64,000 nucleotides of DNA from contig NZ_WBSM01000002.1 of assembly GCF_009299505.1 (NCBI RefSeq), positions 1 to 64,000 on the forward strand, given 5' to 3'. The notes beneath the pieces are model-generated. The model was not told the origin of the DNA, did not search any database, and saw only the letters and a program-made list of their open reading frames with translations. The translations under genes were made by a program, and so were the position numbers. Positions within the stretch are counted from its first letter, which is position 1, and each line of letters opens with the position of its first letter. The stretch is from Bifidobacterium ramosum (GTDB lineage: Bacteria; Actinomycetota; Actinomycetes; Actinomycetales; Bifidobacteriaceae). Below, piece by piece: positions 8,154-15,779 of this stretch.

Positions 8154-9683
8154 ATGATGCGGTACGATGTCGGCCGGCATGCGCAAGACGCGCGCGATAC
8201 GTACGATTCCAACGATGTGCACGGGATGCGTGATGCCAACGATGTACGTGATGCGTACGTTGTAGACGACACCTACGATCCAACGAAGGAAAACGCGTTC
8301 GGACAACATGATCCCGTCCGCCGTCGATACGGCCGTCACGGTCGCGTGAGCGACGCGCATATAGCCGCGGTATCGCAGCATGTCGCGCAATGGCTCGCGC
8401 CCGCGATCGTCCTGCTGATCGCACTGCTCGTCATCGGTGGTTGGGCGATCGCGTATCAGCTGCGCTCGCAGTACGCAACCGGCACGAATGGCACGAACGC
8501 CGCCAACCAGTCGTCCGCCGCACTCGACAAACCCGGCGCCGTACCCCAGCCGGTCGTCGAACATCACGGCAACGCCCCCGACTGCCCCGACACCGACTGC
8601 ATCTCCATCCTCGTCAACGGCGACCTGCTGTTCCACGAAGGACTGTGGAGCCAGTACGCCGTCAACCCGACCGCCACCGACGGCACCGCGTTCGACTTCA
8701 CCGGCCTGTTCGAGCCGATGCGCAAGTACATCGATGCATCCGACATCGCGATCTGCGAGTTCGAAACGCCCATCGCCCAGCGCGGCGGCCCATACTCCGC
8801 CTATCCGATCTTCAACATCCCGCCCGAAGTCGCCGACGCGGCCGCGCACGTCGGCTACCGCGCCTGCACGCACGCCACCAACCACTCGTGGGATCAGGGC
8901 GCGGACGGCATCGCCCGCCTGTGGGACACGCTCGCGGCCGACGGCATCGCGCAGACCGGCTCGTACAAGACCGAAGCAGATTCGACCAAGCCGCTCGTCA
9001 TCGACTCACCGACCGGCGGCGGCAAACTCGGCCTCGTCACCGGCACCGTCTCGCTCAACGGCATGACCGCCGACCATGACTGGCAGGTCGACCGGCTGCG
9101 CGAGGCCGGCGACCCGAACCATCAGGCCGACATCGACAAGGCCGTCGCCAAAGCGAAGGCCGCGCGCGAACAGGGCGCGGACGTGGTCGCCATCGCCATG
9201 CACTCCGTGCAGGAATACCTCGACTACGCCGACTCGTGGCAGATCGACGAGGCGCACGCGCTCGCCGACACCGGCGAGTTCGACCTGATCTACGGTGCCG
9301 GATGCCACTGTGCACAGCCGATCGAGCACTACAACGGCACATGGATCATCTACGGCCTCGGCAACGCCGTCACCGAATCGGCCAACACGCCCGAAACGAT
9401 CGTCAACAACCAGGGCGTCACCGCGCGCATCCAGTTCGCCGGGCGGCGCGGGCAGGCCGGCACGTGGCGCGTCAACCGCATCGACTGGACGCCCAGCGCC
9501 AACGAGACGCGCGGCAAGTACCAGTGGTGCTCGCTCGCGTCCGACCACCCCGACGGCACCTGCTGGAACGAAGCGCAGGACGCGGCCGTGCGGCAGCGCA
9601 TCAGCGACGTGATCTACTCGATGGGCGCCGACCGAAACGTCGTACGCGAGTGGGACATCACCGCCGAGCGGGACGGGAAGTAG
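8154..9683 (+). CDS. CapA-family (PgsA-like) membrane-anchored metallophosphatase-fold protein
   Basis: 509 aa. A polar N-terminus with DAN/DV-rich reiterations (1-78) is followed by one TM helix (about 80-101), a linker and an extracellular CapA domain. Family motifs visible are NGDLLFHEG (155-163), CEFETP, ATNHSWDQG, GYGAGCHCAQP-like (IYGAGCHCAQP) and YGLGNAV, which in this calcineurin-like fold supply metal ligands. Named relatives act in poly-gamma-glutamate or capsule synthesis, but no other pgs/cap genes are nearby, so the substrate is unknown. Two adjacent ATGs (8154 and 8157) could both serve as start. Confidence 0.85.
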   Translation: MMRYDVGRHAQDARDTYDSNDVHGMRDANDVRDAYVVDDTYDPTKENAFGQHDPVRRRYGRHGRVSDAHIAAVSQHVAQWLAPAIVLLIALLVIGGWAIAYQLRSQYATGTNGTNAANQSSAALDKPGAVPQPVVEHHGNAPDCPDTDCISILVNGDLLFHEGLWSQYAVNPTATDGTAFDFTGLFEPMRKYIDASDIAICEFETPIAQRGGPYSAYPIFNIPPEVADAAAHVGYRACTHATNHSWDQGADGIARLWDTLAADGIAQTGSYKTEADSTKPLVIDSPTGGGKLGLVTGTVSLNGMTADHDWQVDRLREAGDPNHQADIDKAVAKAKAAREQGADVVAIAMHSVQEYLDYADSWQIDEAHALADTGEFDLIYGAGCHCAQPIEHYNGTWIIYGLGNAVTESANTPETIVNNQGVTARIQFAGRRGQAGTWRVNRIDWTPSANETRGKYQWCSLASDHPDGTCWNEAQDAAVRQRISDVIYSMGADRNVVREWDITAERDGK

Positions 9684-9731
9684 GGTGCGGCGCGCGCGGC
9701 GTGCAGTCCGGCGGCAAGTAGACTGAACGGT

Positions 9732-10379
9732 ATGCCCACCATGCAGACCATCCTCAACCCCGCCGACGCGCCCGCGCACGACGCGTTCGTCGAGAAGAAA
9801 TCCGAGTTCATCGGCGACGCGTGCCACATCGACTCGCTTGACGAGGCGCTCGCGTTCGTCGAGACGATCCGCGAGCAGCATCCCAAGGCGCGGCATGTCG
9901 CGTACGCCGCGGTGTGCGGCGGGTCCGACGGGCGGCTGACGGAGCGGATGAGCGACGACGGCGAACCGTCCGGCACGGCGGGCAAGCCGATCCTCGACGT
10001 GCTGCGGCAGGGCGGGCTGACGGATTGCGCGGTGGCCGTGACGCGGTATTTCGGCGGGATTCTGCTGGGATCGGGCGGGCTGATCCGGGCGTATTCGACC
10101 GGCGCGTCGATCGCGGTGAAAGCGGCGCGGATGGCGCGGATCGTGCCGTGCGTGCGGTATGCGGTGCGGCTGGAGTATCCGCAGCTCGCGCAGTTCCAGC
10201 GGTTGCTGACGGATTGTGACGGATTGGCGGATGACGAGACGTATACGGACCGCGTGACGTTGCGTGCGGCGGTGCCGGCGGATCGCGCGGGTGATTTCGA
10301 GGCGCGCGTGCGGGAGACGTTCAACGCGACCGTTGCGCCGGAGATGCTCGACACGGTGAACCGCCCCGTGGCGCTGTAG
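9732..10379 (+). CDS. yigZ: YigZ/IMPACT family protein
   Basis: 215 aa, the normal length for bacterial YigZ. The UPF0029 core is clear: KSEFIGDACHI near residues 23-33, ARHVAYAAVCGG, DDGEPSGTAGKPIL and RYFGGILLGSGGLIRAY. The shorter C-terminal domain (about 137-215) is the ferredoxin-like DUF1949 region. Relatives are linked to translation control or protein turnover in eukaryotes; the bacterial role is unsettled. It lies 48 nt after the CapA gene on the same strand but is probably an independent function. Confidence 0.9.
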   Translation: MPTMQTILNPADAPAHDAFVEKKSEFIGDACHIDSLDEALAFVETIREQHPKARHVAYAAVCGGSDGRLTERMSDDGEPSGTAGKPILDVLRQGGLTDCAVAVTRYFGGILLGSGGLIRAYSTGASIAVKAARMARIVPCVRYAVRLEYPQLAQFQRLLTDCDGLADDETYTDRVTLRAAVPADRAGDFEARVRETFNATVAPEMLDTVNRPVAL

Positions 10380-10412
10380 CGTGTGGCCCTGTTGGTGTTC
10401 CTTGGGGATGTG

Positions 10413-10580
10413 ATGCTTCTTCCCCTCAACGGACATACAGCCGATTTGCAAGGTGAAAACAGCTGTATGTCCGTTGAGGGGAAGAAGCATAAGGCGCCAG
10501 GAAACGTTCCCGAGTGCGGGAAGTCCAACCCCTGACGGACATACAGCCGTTTTCACCCCGCAAATCGGCTGTATGTCCGT
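10413..10580. repeat. Hairpin-family doublet 2 (units 10429-10474 and 10535-10580)
   Basis: Starts are 106 bp apart and the loops are inverted relative to each other (the complement of the first, TTTTCACCTTGCAAAT, resembles the second, TTTTCACCCCGCAAAT). The first unit is extended outward: 29 nt from 10413 pair perfectly with 10462-10490, well beyond the family core. The DNA between units (about 10492-10530) resembles the spacer of doublet 3. Confidence 0.93.
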
Positions 10581-10674
10581 CAAGGTTATGAGGGTTATGA
10601 GGGTTATGGGGGTTGTGGGGCTGTGAGGTGTGTGTGATGTGGGTGTTCTTTGACTGGTGTGTTCCCCTCCCCCT

Positions 10675-10830
10675 CCTCAACGGACATACAGCCGATTCGG
10701 GAGTGAAAATCGGCTGTATGTCCGTTGAGGTTGAAACGTGTGGCGTCAAGAACGCCCCGAGTGCCGGAGGCCTAACTCCTAACGGACATGCAGCCGTTTT
10801 CACCCTCGAATCGGCTGTATGTCCGTTAGG
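10675..10830. repeat. Hairpin-family doublet 3 (units 10680-10725 and 10782-10827)
   Basis: Starts are 102 bp apart with inverted loops. Stems extend into the flanks with unit-specific pairs: CCTCAA/TTGAGG for the first and CCTA/TAGG for the second. The spacer shares GGCG-CA--AACG--CCCGAGTGC-GGA-G-C-AAC-CC with doublet 2, so the two doublets are copies of one larger element. Confidence 0.93.
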
Positions 10831-10847
10831 GGGCGTATGGCGTGGAG

Positions 10848-10869
10848 AATTGGCTGTATGTCCGTTGAG
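10848..10869. repeat. Orphan right arm of the hairpin family
   Basis: AATTGGCTGTATGTCCGTTG appears with no left arm upstream. It lies 26 bp before the next start codon. It looks like a decayed or half-deleted unit. Confidence 0.75.
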
Positions 10870-10895
10870 CGGGGTGAGCGTATAAGCTGGTGGGC

Positions 10896-11630
10896 ATGAG
10901 CGAAGCGAACGAACCCACCACGAACGAAGCCGAACCGTCGCAGTCCAGTCAATCCGAACAGTCCGAACAGTCCGAACAGTCCGGTCAGTCCGGTCAGTCC
11001 GGTCAGTCCAACCAGTCCGCACAGTCCGGCCAATCCGCGCCGCAGGAATTCGAAACGTTGACGAGCACGTACGAACGCCTGCGTCATTCGACCGACACCG
11101 CCGAACTGTCGGAGTTCGCCCGTCGCCCGCTGCCGGACAAATCGGACCAGGCCGCGTTCTCGCGCGCCACCGCACTGCTCGAGGCAGTGGCCGGCAATCC
11201 GCACACGCCGGTCGACGATCGCATCTTCCTCGCCGAAACCATGCCGTTCCCGAACGTGCTCGTCAAACTGTCCGTCGACGCCGACGAACGCGTGCGCAAG
11301 GCCGTGGCCGCCAACGGCGACGACAAGAACTGGCTGGTCGGCCGTCTCACCAAGGATCCGGTGCCGGAGGTGCGCGATACGGCGCTGCGCAACAAGCGCA
11401 CGTCGTGGAAGATGCGGCTCGAAGGCGCGCAGAATCCGGACGTAGATGCGGAGATCCTCGATTTTCTCAGTCGGTTCGGTGTGGAGAGCGAGCCGGATGC
11501 GCCGGCGATCCTCACGTCGATGGTGCGTCGCGCGGTCGCGTTGAATCCGAACACCGGCGCCGAGACGTTGGCGCGGCTGGCGCAGGATCCCGATCCGGTG
11601 GTGGTCAAGGCGGTGCGCAGTCGTTCGTAA
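10896..11630 (+). CDS. LRV-repeat (variant leucine-rich/HEAT-like) protein with QS-rich N-terminus
   Basis: 244 aa from the ATG at 10896. Residues about 15-48 are a run of S-E-Q, S-G-Q and S-x-Q triplets encoded by a 9-nt tandem repeat (CAGTCCGGT type, about 10940-11037), a likely length-variable linker. The rest is alpha-helical with repeats of the form L--LA-D----VR-AVA-N (for example VKLSVDADERVRKAVAANGDD, broken here as motif spacing, and LAQDPDPVVVKAVRSRS), typical of LRV/HEAT-like scaffold domains. No catalytic site is visible. It is probably cytoplasmic and probably binds another protein; the function is unknown. Confidence 0.75.
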   Translation: MSEANEPTTNEAEPSQSSQSEQSEQSEQSGQSGQSGQSNQSAQSGQSAPQEFETLTSTYERLRHSTDTAELSEFARRPLPDKSDQAAFSRATALLEAVAGNPHTPVDDRIFLAETMPFPNVLVKLSVDADERVRKAVAANGDDKNWLVGRLTKDPVPEVRDTALRNKRTSWKMRLEGAQNPDVDAEILDFLSRFGVESEPDAPAILTSMVRRAVALNPNTGAETLARLAQDPDPVVVKAVRSRS

Positions 11631-11702
11631 CTGACGTTTGCGGCCGACGGTTACCAACTGACGTTCGCAACGGCCGTTCCTAACCGTCAGCCGATGGACG
11701 GC

Positions 11703-11767
11703 CGTACGTTGCAATCGTACGTCGCAATCGTACGTTGCAATCGTATGCCGTGACCGTATGCCGCAGT
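11703..11767. repeat. 13-bp tandem repeat, five copies
   Basis: CGTACGTTGCAAT, CGTACGTCGCAAT, CGTACGTTGCAAT, then two diverged copies (CGTATGCCGTGAC, CGTATGCCGCAGT). It lies in the 320-bp gap between the LRV gene and malQ, which holds no gene that I can see. Confidence 0.85.
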
Positions 11768-11864
11768 CGGATGACCGACCCCACCGTGTCCACTGTGTCC
11801 ACCAATCGTGTCCAGATGGCGGAATCTCGCGCGGATAGCGTCCGTGGCTGCCGATGTCCCGTGA

Positions 11865-11878
11865 TGTTAAGGCTAACA
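11865..11878. promoter_or_regulatory. Possible operator upstream of malQ
   Basis: TGTTAAGGCTAACA is an interrupted palindrome (TGTTA-AGGC-TAACA) 72 bp before the malQ start. LacI-type sugar regulators bind sites of this general size. No regulator gene is adjacent, so this is only a candidate. Confidence 0.35.
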
Positions 11879-11950
11879 ATGGGATTTGAACCGTGATATT
11901 CGGCGTTTTGCCTAGCGCGCCCGCCCAGGTGGGGGAATACACTAAGTGGT

Positions 11951-14116
11951 ATGACAGAGAGAACCGAAACTGCCGATCGCCTCGCGCGTCCGCTGATTCG
12001 TCTGGCGAAGCTCGTGGGCGTCGCCACCAGCTACGTCGGCATGTCGCATGACTACCACGAAATCGCCGACGACGTCCTCGTCGCCGTCCTCGCCGCACTG
12101 GGCATCGATGCCTCCAACGACGAGGCCATCGCCGCGTCCATCCGCCGCATCCTCACCGAGCGTCACGGCCGACTGGTCGCCCCCACGGTGCTGCACACCG
12201 TCGGCAAGGAGGACAGCGTTCTCGTCAACACGCCCATCCTCGCCATTCCCGAGGCTAGCATCACGCTGGAAAACGGCGAAGACTATCCGCATCGGCTGGA
12301 AATGGGCCCCGGCGACGGATCGCAGGCGTACGTCATCAACGACAAGTTCATCGCGACCGCGTCGATCCACCTGCCCGCCGACCTGCCCGCCGGCTACCAC
12401 ACGCTGCACGTCAAGGTCGGCAACCGCACGCAGGACGCCACGCTCATCAGCGCACCGCAGAAAGTGCCGCTCCTGAACGAAATGGAACACGGTCACCTGT
12501 GGGGCTGGATGGCGCAGCTGTACTCCATCCGCTCCTCTGCGTCGTGGGGCGTGGGCGACTACGAGGACCTCAAGCAGATGCTCGTCGGCGCCAAGCAGAA
12601 GACCGGCGCCGACTTCATCCTCGTCAACCCGCTGCACGCGGCCGAACCGGTGTCGCCGCTCACGCCGTCGCCGTATCTGCCGGTGTCGCGCCGCTTCGTC
12701 AACTTCACGTACATTCGCCCCGAATCCATCGAGGAATACGGTCGGCTGGACGACAACGCCGCCGCGCAGGTGCGCGACCTGCACGCGCAGGTCGAACCGC
12801 TCAACGGCGACGCGCAGCTCATCGACCGCGACGCGATGTGGCGCGCCAAGATGGGCGCGCTGTGGCTCATCTTCAAGACCGGCCGCAGCGAGGAGCGCCA
12901 GGCCGCGTTCGACGCGTACAAGCAGGCGCAGGGCGGCGAGCTCGAAGCGTACGCCACGTGGTGCCTGTGCTACGACAAGTGGGGCGCGCCGAGCGCCGAC
13001 CCCGACAACTGGGAGCGCAAGTTCACCAAGGATTCGGCCGAGATCGCGAACCTGCGCAACCAGTACCCGGACACGCTCGACTTCTACCGCTGGCTCGAAT
13101 GGATCGCGGTGGAGCAGATCGAAGGCGCGCAGCAGGCGGCCCGCAAGGCCGGCATGCGCATCGGCGTGATGTCCGACATGGCCGTGGGCGTGCATCCGCT
13201 CGGCGCCGACGTGTGGTGGAACCCGGAGCGGTTCGCCAAGGGCGCGACCGTGGGCGCGCCGCCGGACATGTTCAACCAGCAGGGGCAGGACTGGAGCCAG
13301 CCGCCGCTGAGCCCGATCGATCTGGAGAACACCGGCTACCGCACGTACCGTGACATGGTGCACGGCATGTTCCAGCAGGCCGGCGCGGTGCGTATCGACC
13401 ATATCCTCGGACTGTTCCGTCTGTGGTGGATCCCGGACGGCAAGCCCGCGACGGACGGCACGTACGTGCACTACGATTCGGACATCATGCTCGGCATCCT
13501 CGCGCTTGAGGCGTCGCGTGCCGACGGCGTGGTGGTCGGCGAGGACCTCGGCGTGGTGCCGGAGTACGTCGCCGCGTCGCTGTCCGCACACGGCATCCTC
13601 GGCTGCGCGGTCGAGTGGTTCGAACAGTTCGACGGCAAGTTCCGCGCGCCGGCCGACTGGCGTCCGTACGCGCTGGCGTCGGTCAACACGCACGATCTGC
13701 CGCCGGTGGCGGGATACCTGGAGTACGAGCACGTCAAGTTGCGTGAGCAGCTGGGTCTGCTGACCGGTCCGAAGGAGGACTTCGAGCGGTCGGCGCAGGC
13801 CGAGCATCAGGCGATGATGACGATGCTGGTGGACGCCGGTTATCTGGACGAGTCGCTGCTGGCCGACGAGCAGACGAACGAGTGGCAGATCATCGAGGCC
13901 ATGTACCGCGCGCTGCAGGGATCGCCGTGCAAGCTGCTCGCCGCGTCGATCACCGACGCGGTCGGCGAGAAGCGCGCGCAGAACCAGCCAGGCACGAACA
14001 ACGAGTATCCGAACTGGCGCATCCCGCTGGCCGACGGCGATGGCAACGTCGTGTCGCTTGACGACCTGTACGACAACGCCAAGCTGCAGCAGCTCGCCGC
14101 CATCATGCGCGGCTGA
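11951..14116 (+). CDS. malQ: 4-alpha-glucanotransferase (amylomaltase, GH77)
   Basis: Cytoplasmic enzyme that transfers glucan segments between maltodextrins, 721 aa, the long actinobacterial form with an N-terminal extension of about 150 residues before the GH77 barrel. Catalytic residues are visible: nucleophile Asp483 (VRIDHILGLFRLWW), acid/base Glu531 (VVGEDLGVVP) and transition-state Asp582 (VNTHDLPPVAGY). It sits 1.7 kb from glgX on the opposite strand, consistent with shared maltodextrin/glycogen use. There is no clear ribosome site close to the ATG; the leader may be short. Confidence 0.95.
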   Translation: MTERTETADRLARPLIRLAKLVGVATSYVGMSHDYHEIADDVLVAVLAALGIDASNDEAIAASIRRILTERHGRLVAPTVLHTVGKEDSVLVNTPILAIPEASITLENGEDYPHRLEMGPGDGSQAYVINDKFIATASIHLPADLPAGYHTLHVKVGNRTQDATLISAPQKVPLLNEMEHGHLWGWMAQLYSIRSSASWGVGDYEDLKQMLVGAKQKTGADFILVNPLHAAEPVSPLTPSPYLPVSRRFVNFTYIRPESIEEYGRLDDNAAAQVRDLHAQVEPLNGDAQLIDRDAMWRAKMGALWLIFKTGRSEERQAAFDAYKQAQGGELEAYATWCLCYDKWGAPSADPDNWERKFTKDSAEIANLRNQYPDTLDFYRWLEWIAVEQIEGAQQAARKAGMRIGVMSDMAVGVHPLGADVWWNPERFAKGATVGAPPDMFNQQGQDWSQPPLSPIDLENTGYRTYRDMVHGMFQQAGAVRIDHILGLFRLWWIPDGKPATDGTYVHYDSDIMLGILALEASRADGVVVGEDLGVVPEYVAASLSAHGILGCAVEWFEQFDGKFRAPADWRPYALASVNTHDLPPVAGYLEYEHVKLREQLGLLTGPKEDFERSAQAEHQAMMTMLVDAGYLDESLLADEQTNEWQIIEAMYRALQGSPCKLLAASITDAVGEKRAQNQPGTNNEYPNWRIPLADGDGNVVSLDDLYDNAKLQQLAAIMRG

Positions 14117-14131
14117 CCTCGCGCTTGCTCA

Positions 14132-14283
14132 ACGGACATACAGCCGTTTTCAACGATGGAATCGGCTGTATGTCTGTTTTTGTATGTGGTGTATGTGTGG
14201 AGAGGCGTTCCTCGGGCCTTAACACCACCCAACCTCAACGGACATACAGCCGATTCCATCGTTGAAAACGGCTGTATGTCCGT
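14132..14283. repeat. Hairpin-family doublet 4 (units 14132-14177 and 14238-14283)
   Basis: Starts are 106 bp apart. The loops are exact reverse complements (TTTTCAACGATGGAAT and ATTCCATCGTTGAAAA), so the two units are inverted copies. It begins 16 bp after the malQ stop. The rest of the malQ-rplM gap (to 14524) should hold the rplM promoter; TACACT at 14344-14349 is a possible -10. Confidence 0.94.
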
Positions 14284-14524
14284 TGGGGGAGGAGGGCGCA
14301 ACACGCCCGGAATCAGTGTCGTGCGCAATGTCAAGGCTGGCGATACACTAGTAGATTGTTGTGTTTCCCTAAGGGGTCCTTCAAAGCGCTTTCCCACTCG
14401 CCATCGAGGACTTTCAGGGAGCCCACGGATAATGAGGTCGAAGCCTCTCGTCCCGCGCGCCCCAACCAAGTGCGCGGTCGAGCAGCCGAAACCCGGAACA
14501 CAATAGATAAGAAAAGGTACACCA

Positions 14525-14974
14525 GTGAAAACTTTCACTCCGAAGCCAGCTGATCTGACTCACGACTGGTACATCATCGACGCGACCGACGTCGTCCTCG
14601 GCCGTCTGGCTACTCAGGCCGCCACGCTGCTGCGCGGCAAGAACAAGCCGACCTACGCGCCGCACGCCGATTCCGGTAACCACGTCATCATCATCAACGC
14701 CGACAAGATCGCTCTGACCGGCAACAAGATGGGCAAGGAACTCTACTCGCACTCCGGTCGCCCGGGCGGTCTGCGTCGCGACACCTACGCCCAGCTGCTC
14801 GCCAACAAGCCGGAGCGCATCATCTTGGCTGCCATCAAGGGCATGCTGCCGAAGAACCGTCTGTCCAAGGTGCAGCTGGACCGTCTCCACATCTTCCGTG
14901 GCGCCGAGCACCCGCACACCCCGCAGAAGCCGCAGGTCTTCGAGATCGCTCAGGTCTCGCAGCAGGCTAAGTGA
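14525..14974 (+). CDS. rplM: 50S ribosomal protein L13
   Basis: 149 aa, normal length, GTG start. Family motifs: [44 protein letters not shown] and [10 protein letters not shown]. An early-assembly protein of the large subunit. Cotranscribed with rpsI (20-nt gap), the conserved L13-S9 pair. Confidence 0.98.
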   Translation: MKTFTPKPADLTHDWYIIDATDVVLGRLATQAATLLRGKNKPTYAPHADSGNHVIIINADKIALTGNKMGKELYSHSGRPGGLRRDTYAQLLANKPERIILAAIKGMLPKNRLSKVQLDRLHIFRGAEHPHTPQKPQVFEIAQVSQQAK

Positions 14975-14994
14975 ACCGAAGGGAGATAAGAATC

Positions 14995-15486
14995 ATGGCT
15001 GAAAACACCAACGACTCCGCGGTTCAGGCAACCGAAGAGGAGCTCACCTCGTACACCACCGAGACCAACGCTGGCGCTGGCACCGGCACCTCCGCGATCG
15101 CCCCGGGCTACGGCACCGGCCGTCGCAAGGAAGCCGTCGCCCGCGTGCGTCTGATCCCGGGCACCGGCAAGTGGACCATCAACGGCCGCACCCTGGAGGA
15201 GTACTTCCCGTCCAAGCTGCAGCAGCGTGAGGTCAACTCCCCGATCGTCCTGCTCAAGCTCGAAGGCAAGTTCGACGTCGTCGTCCTCGTTGACGGCGGT
15301 GGCACCACCGGCCAGGCCGGCGCCATCCGTCTCGGCGTGGCCCGCGCGCTGAACGCCATCGATCGTGACGCCAACCGCGCCACCCTGAAGAAGGCCGGCA
15401 TGCTGACCCGCGACGCCCGCGTCGTCGAGCGCAAGAAGGCCGGTCTGCACAAGGCTCGTCGCGCTCCGCAGTTCTCGAAGCGTTAA
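14995..15486 (+). CDS. rpsI: 30S ribosomal protein S9
   Basis: 163 aa from the ATG at 14995, chosen because AAGGGAG precedes it and because the upstream in-frame ATG at 14971 overlaps the L13 stop. An actinobacterial acidic N-terminal extension of about 35 residues precedes the conserved domain ([19 protein letters not shown]). The C-terminus ends with [11 protein letters not shown], whose terminal Arg contacts P-site tRNA in the family. Confidence 0.98.
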   Translation: MAENTNDSAVQATEEELTSYTTETNAGAGTGTSAIAPGYGTGRRKEAVARVRLIPGTGKWTINGRTLEEYFPSKLQQREVNSPIVLLKLEGKFDVVVLVDGGGTTGQAGAIRLGVARALNAIDRDANRATLKKAGMLTRDARVVERKKAGLHKARRAPQFSKR

Positions 15487-15510
15487 GCCTTGGCGGTTTC
15501 GCCGCTTATG

Positions 15511-15546
15511 GGAGGCCCCTCGCGCCGTCTGGTGCGAGGGGCCTCC
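15511..15546 (+). terminator. Strong hairpin terminator of rplM-rpsI
   Basis: A perfect 13-bp stem (GGAGGCCCCTCGC / GCGAGGGGCCTCC) with a 10-nt loop, followed by TCGTTTGTTGG. It lies 24 nt after the rpsI stop. Confidence 0.85.
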
Positions 15547-15598
15547 TCGTTTGTTGGCCGTTATATACTGCTCACGAGGTGCCATATGCCCTTAGTCC

Positions 15599-15752
15599 TA
15601 ACGGACATCCAGCCGTTTTCAACGATGGAATCGGCTGTATGTCCGTTAGAGAAATACGCATTGCTCCCTTATGCACGTAGTGACGATCAGATCGTCCTAC
15701 CCCTCAACGGACATCCAGCCGATTCCAACGTTGAAAACGGCTGGATGTCCGT
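15599..15752. repeat. Hairpin-family doublet 5 (units 15601-15646 and 15707-15752)
   Basis: Starts are 106 bp apart with inverted loops nearly identical to doublet 4. Unit 2 has paired changes: ATCCAG on the left and CTGGAT on the right replace ATACAG/CTGTAT, so the stem is preserved. Unit 1 has ATCCAG opposite CTGTAT, a single unpaired change. It lies between convergent rpsI and glgX. Confidence 0.94.
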
Positions 15753-15779
15753 CAAGGGTGTGGGTCACTCGCCAAGCCG

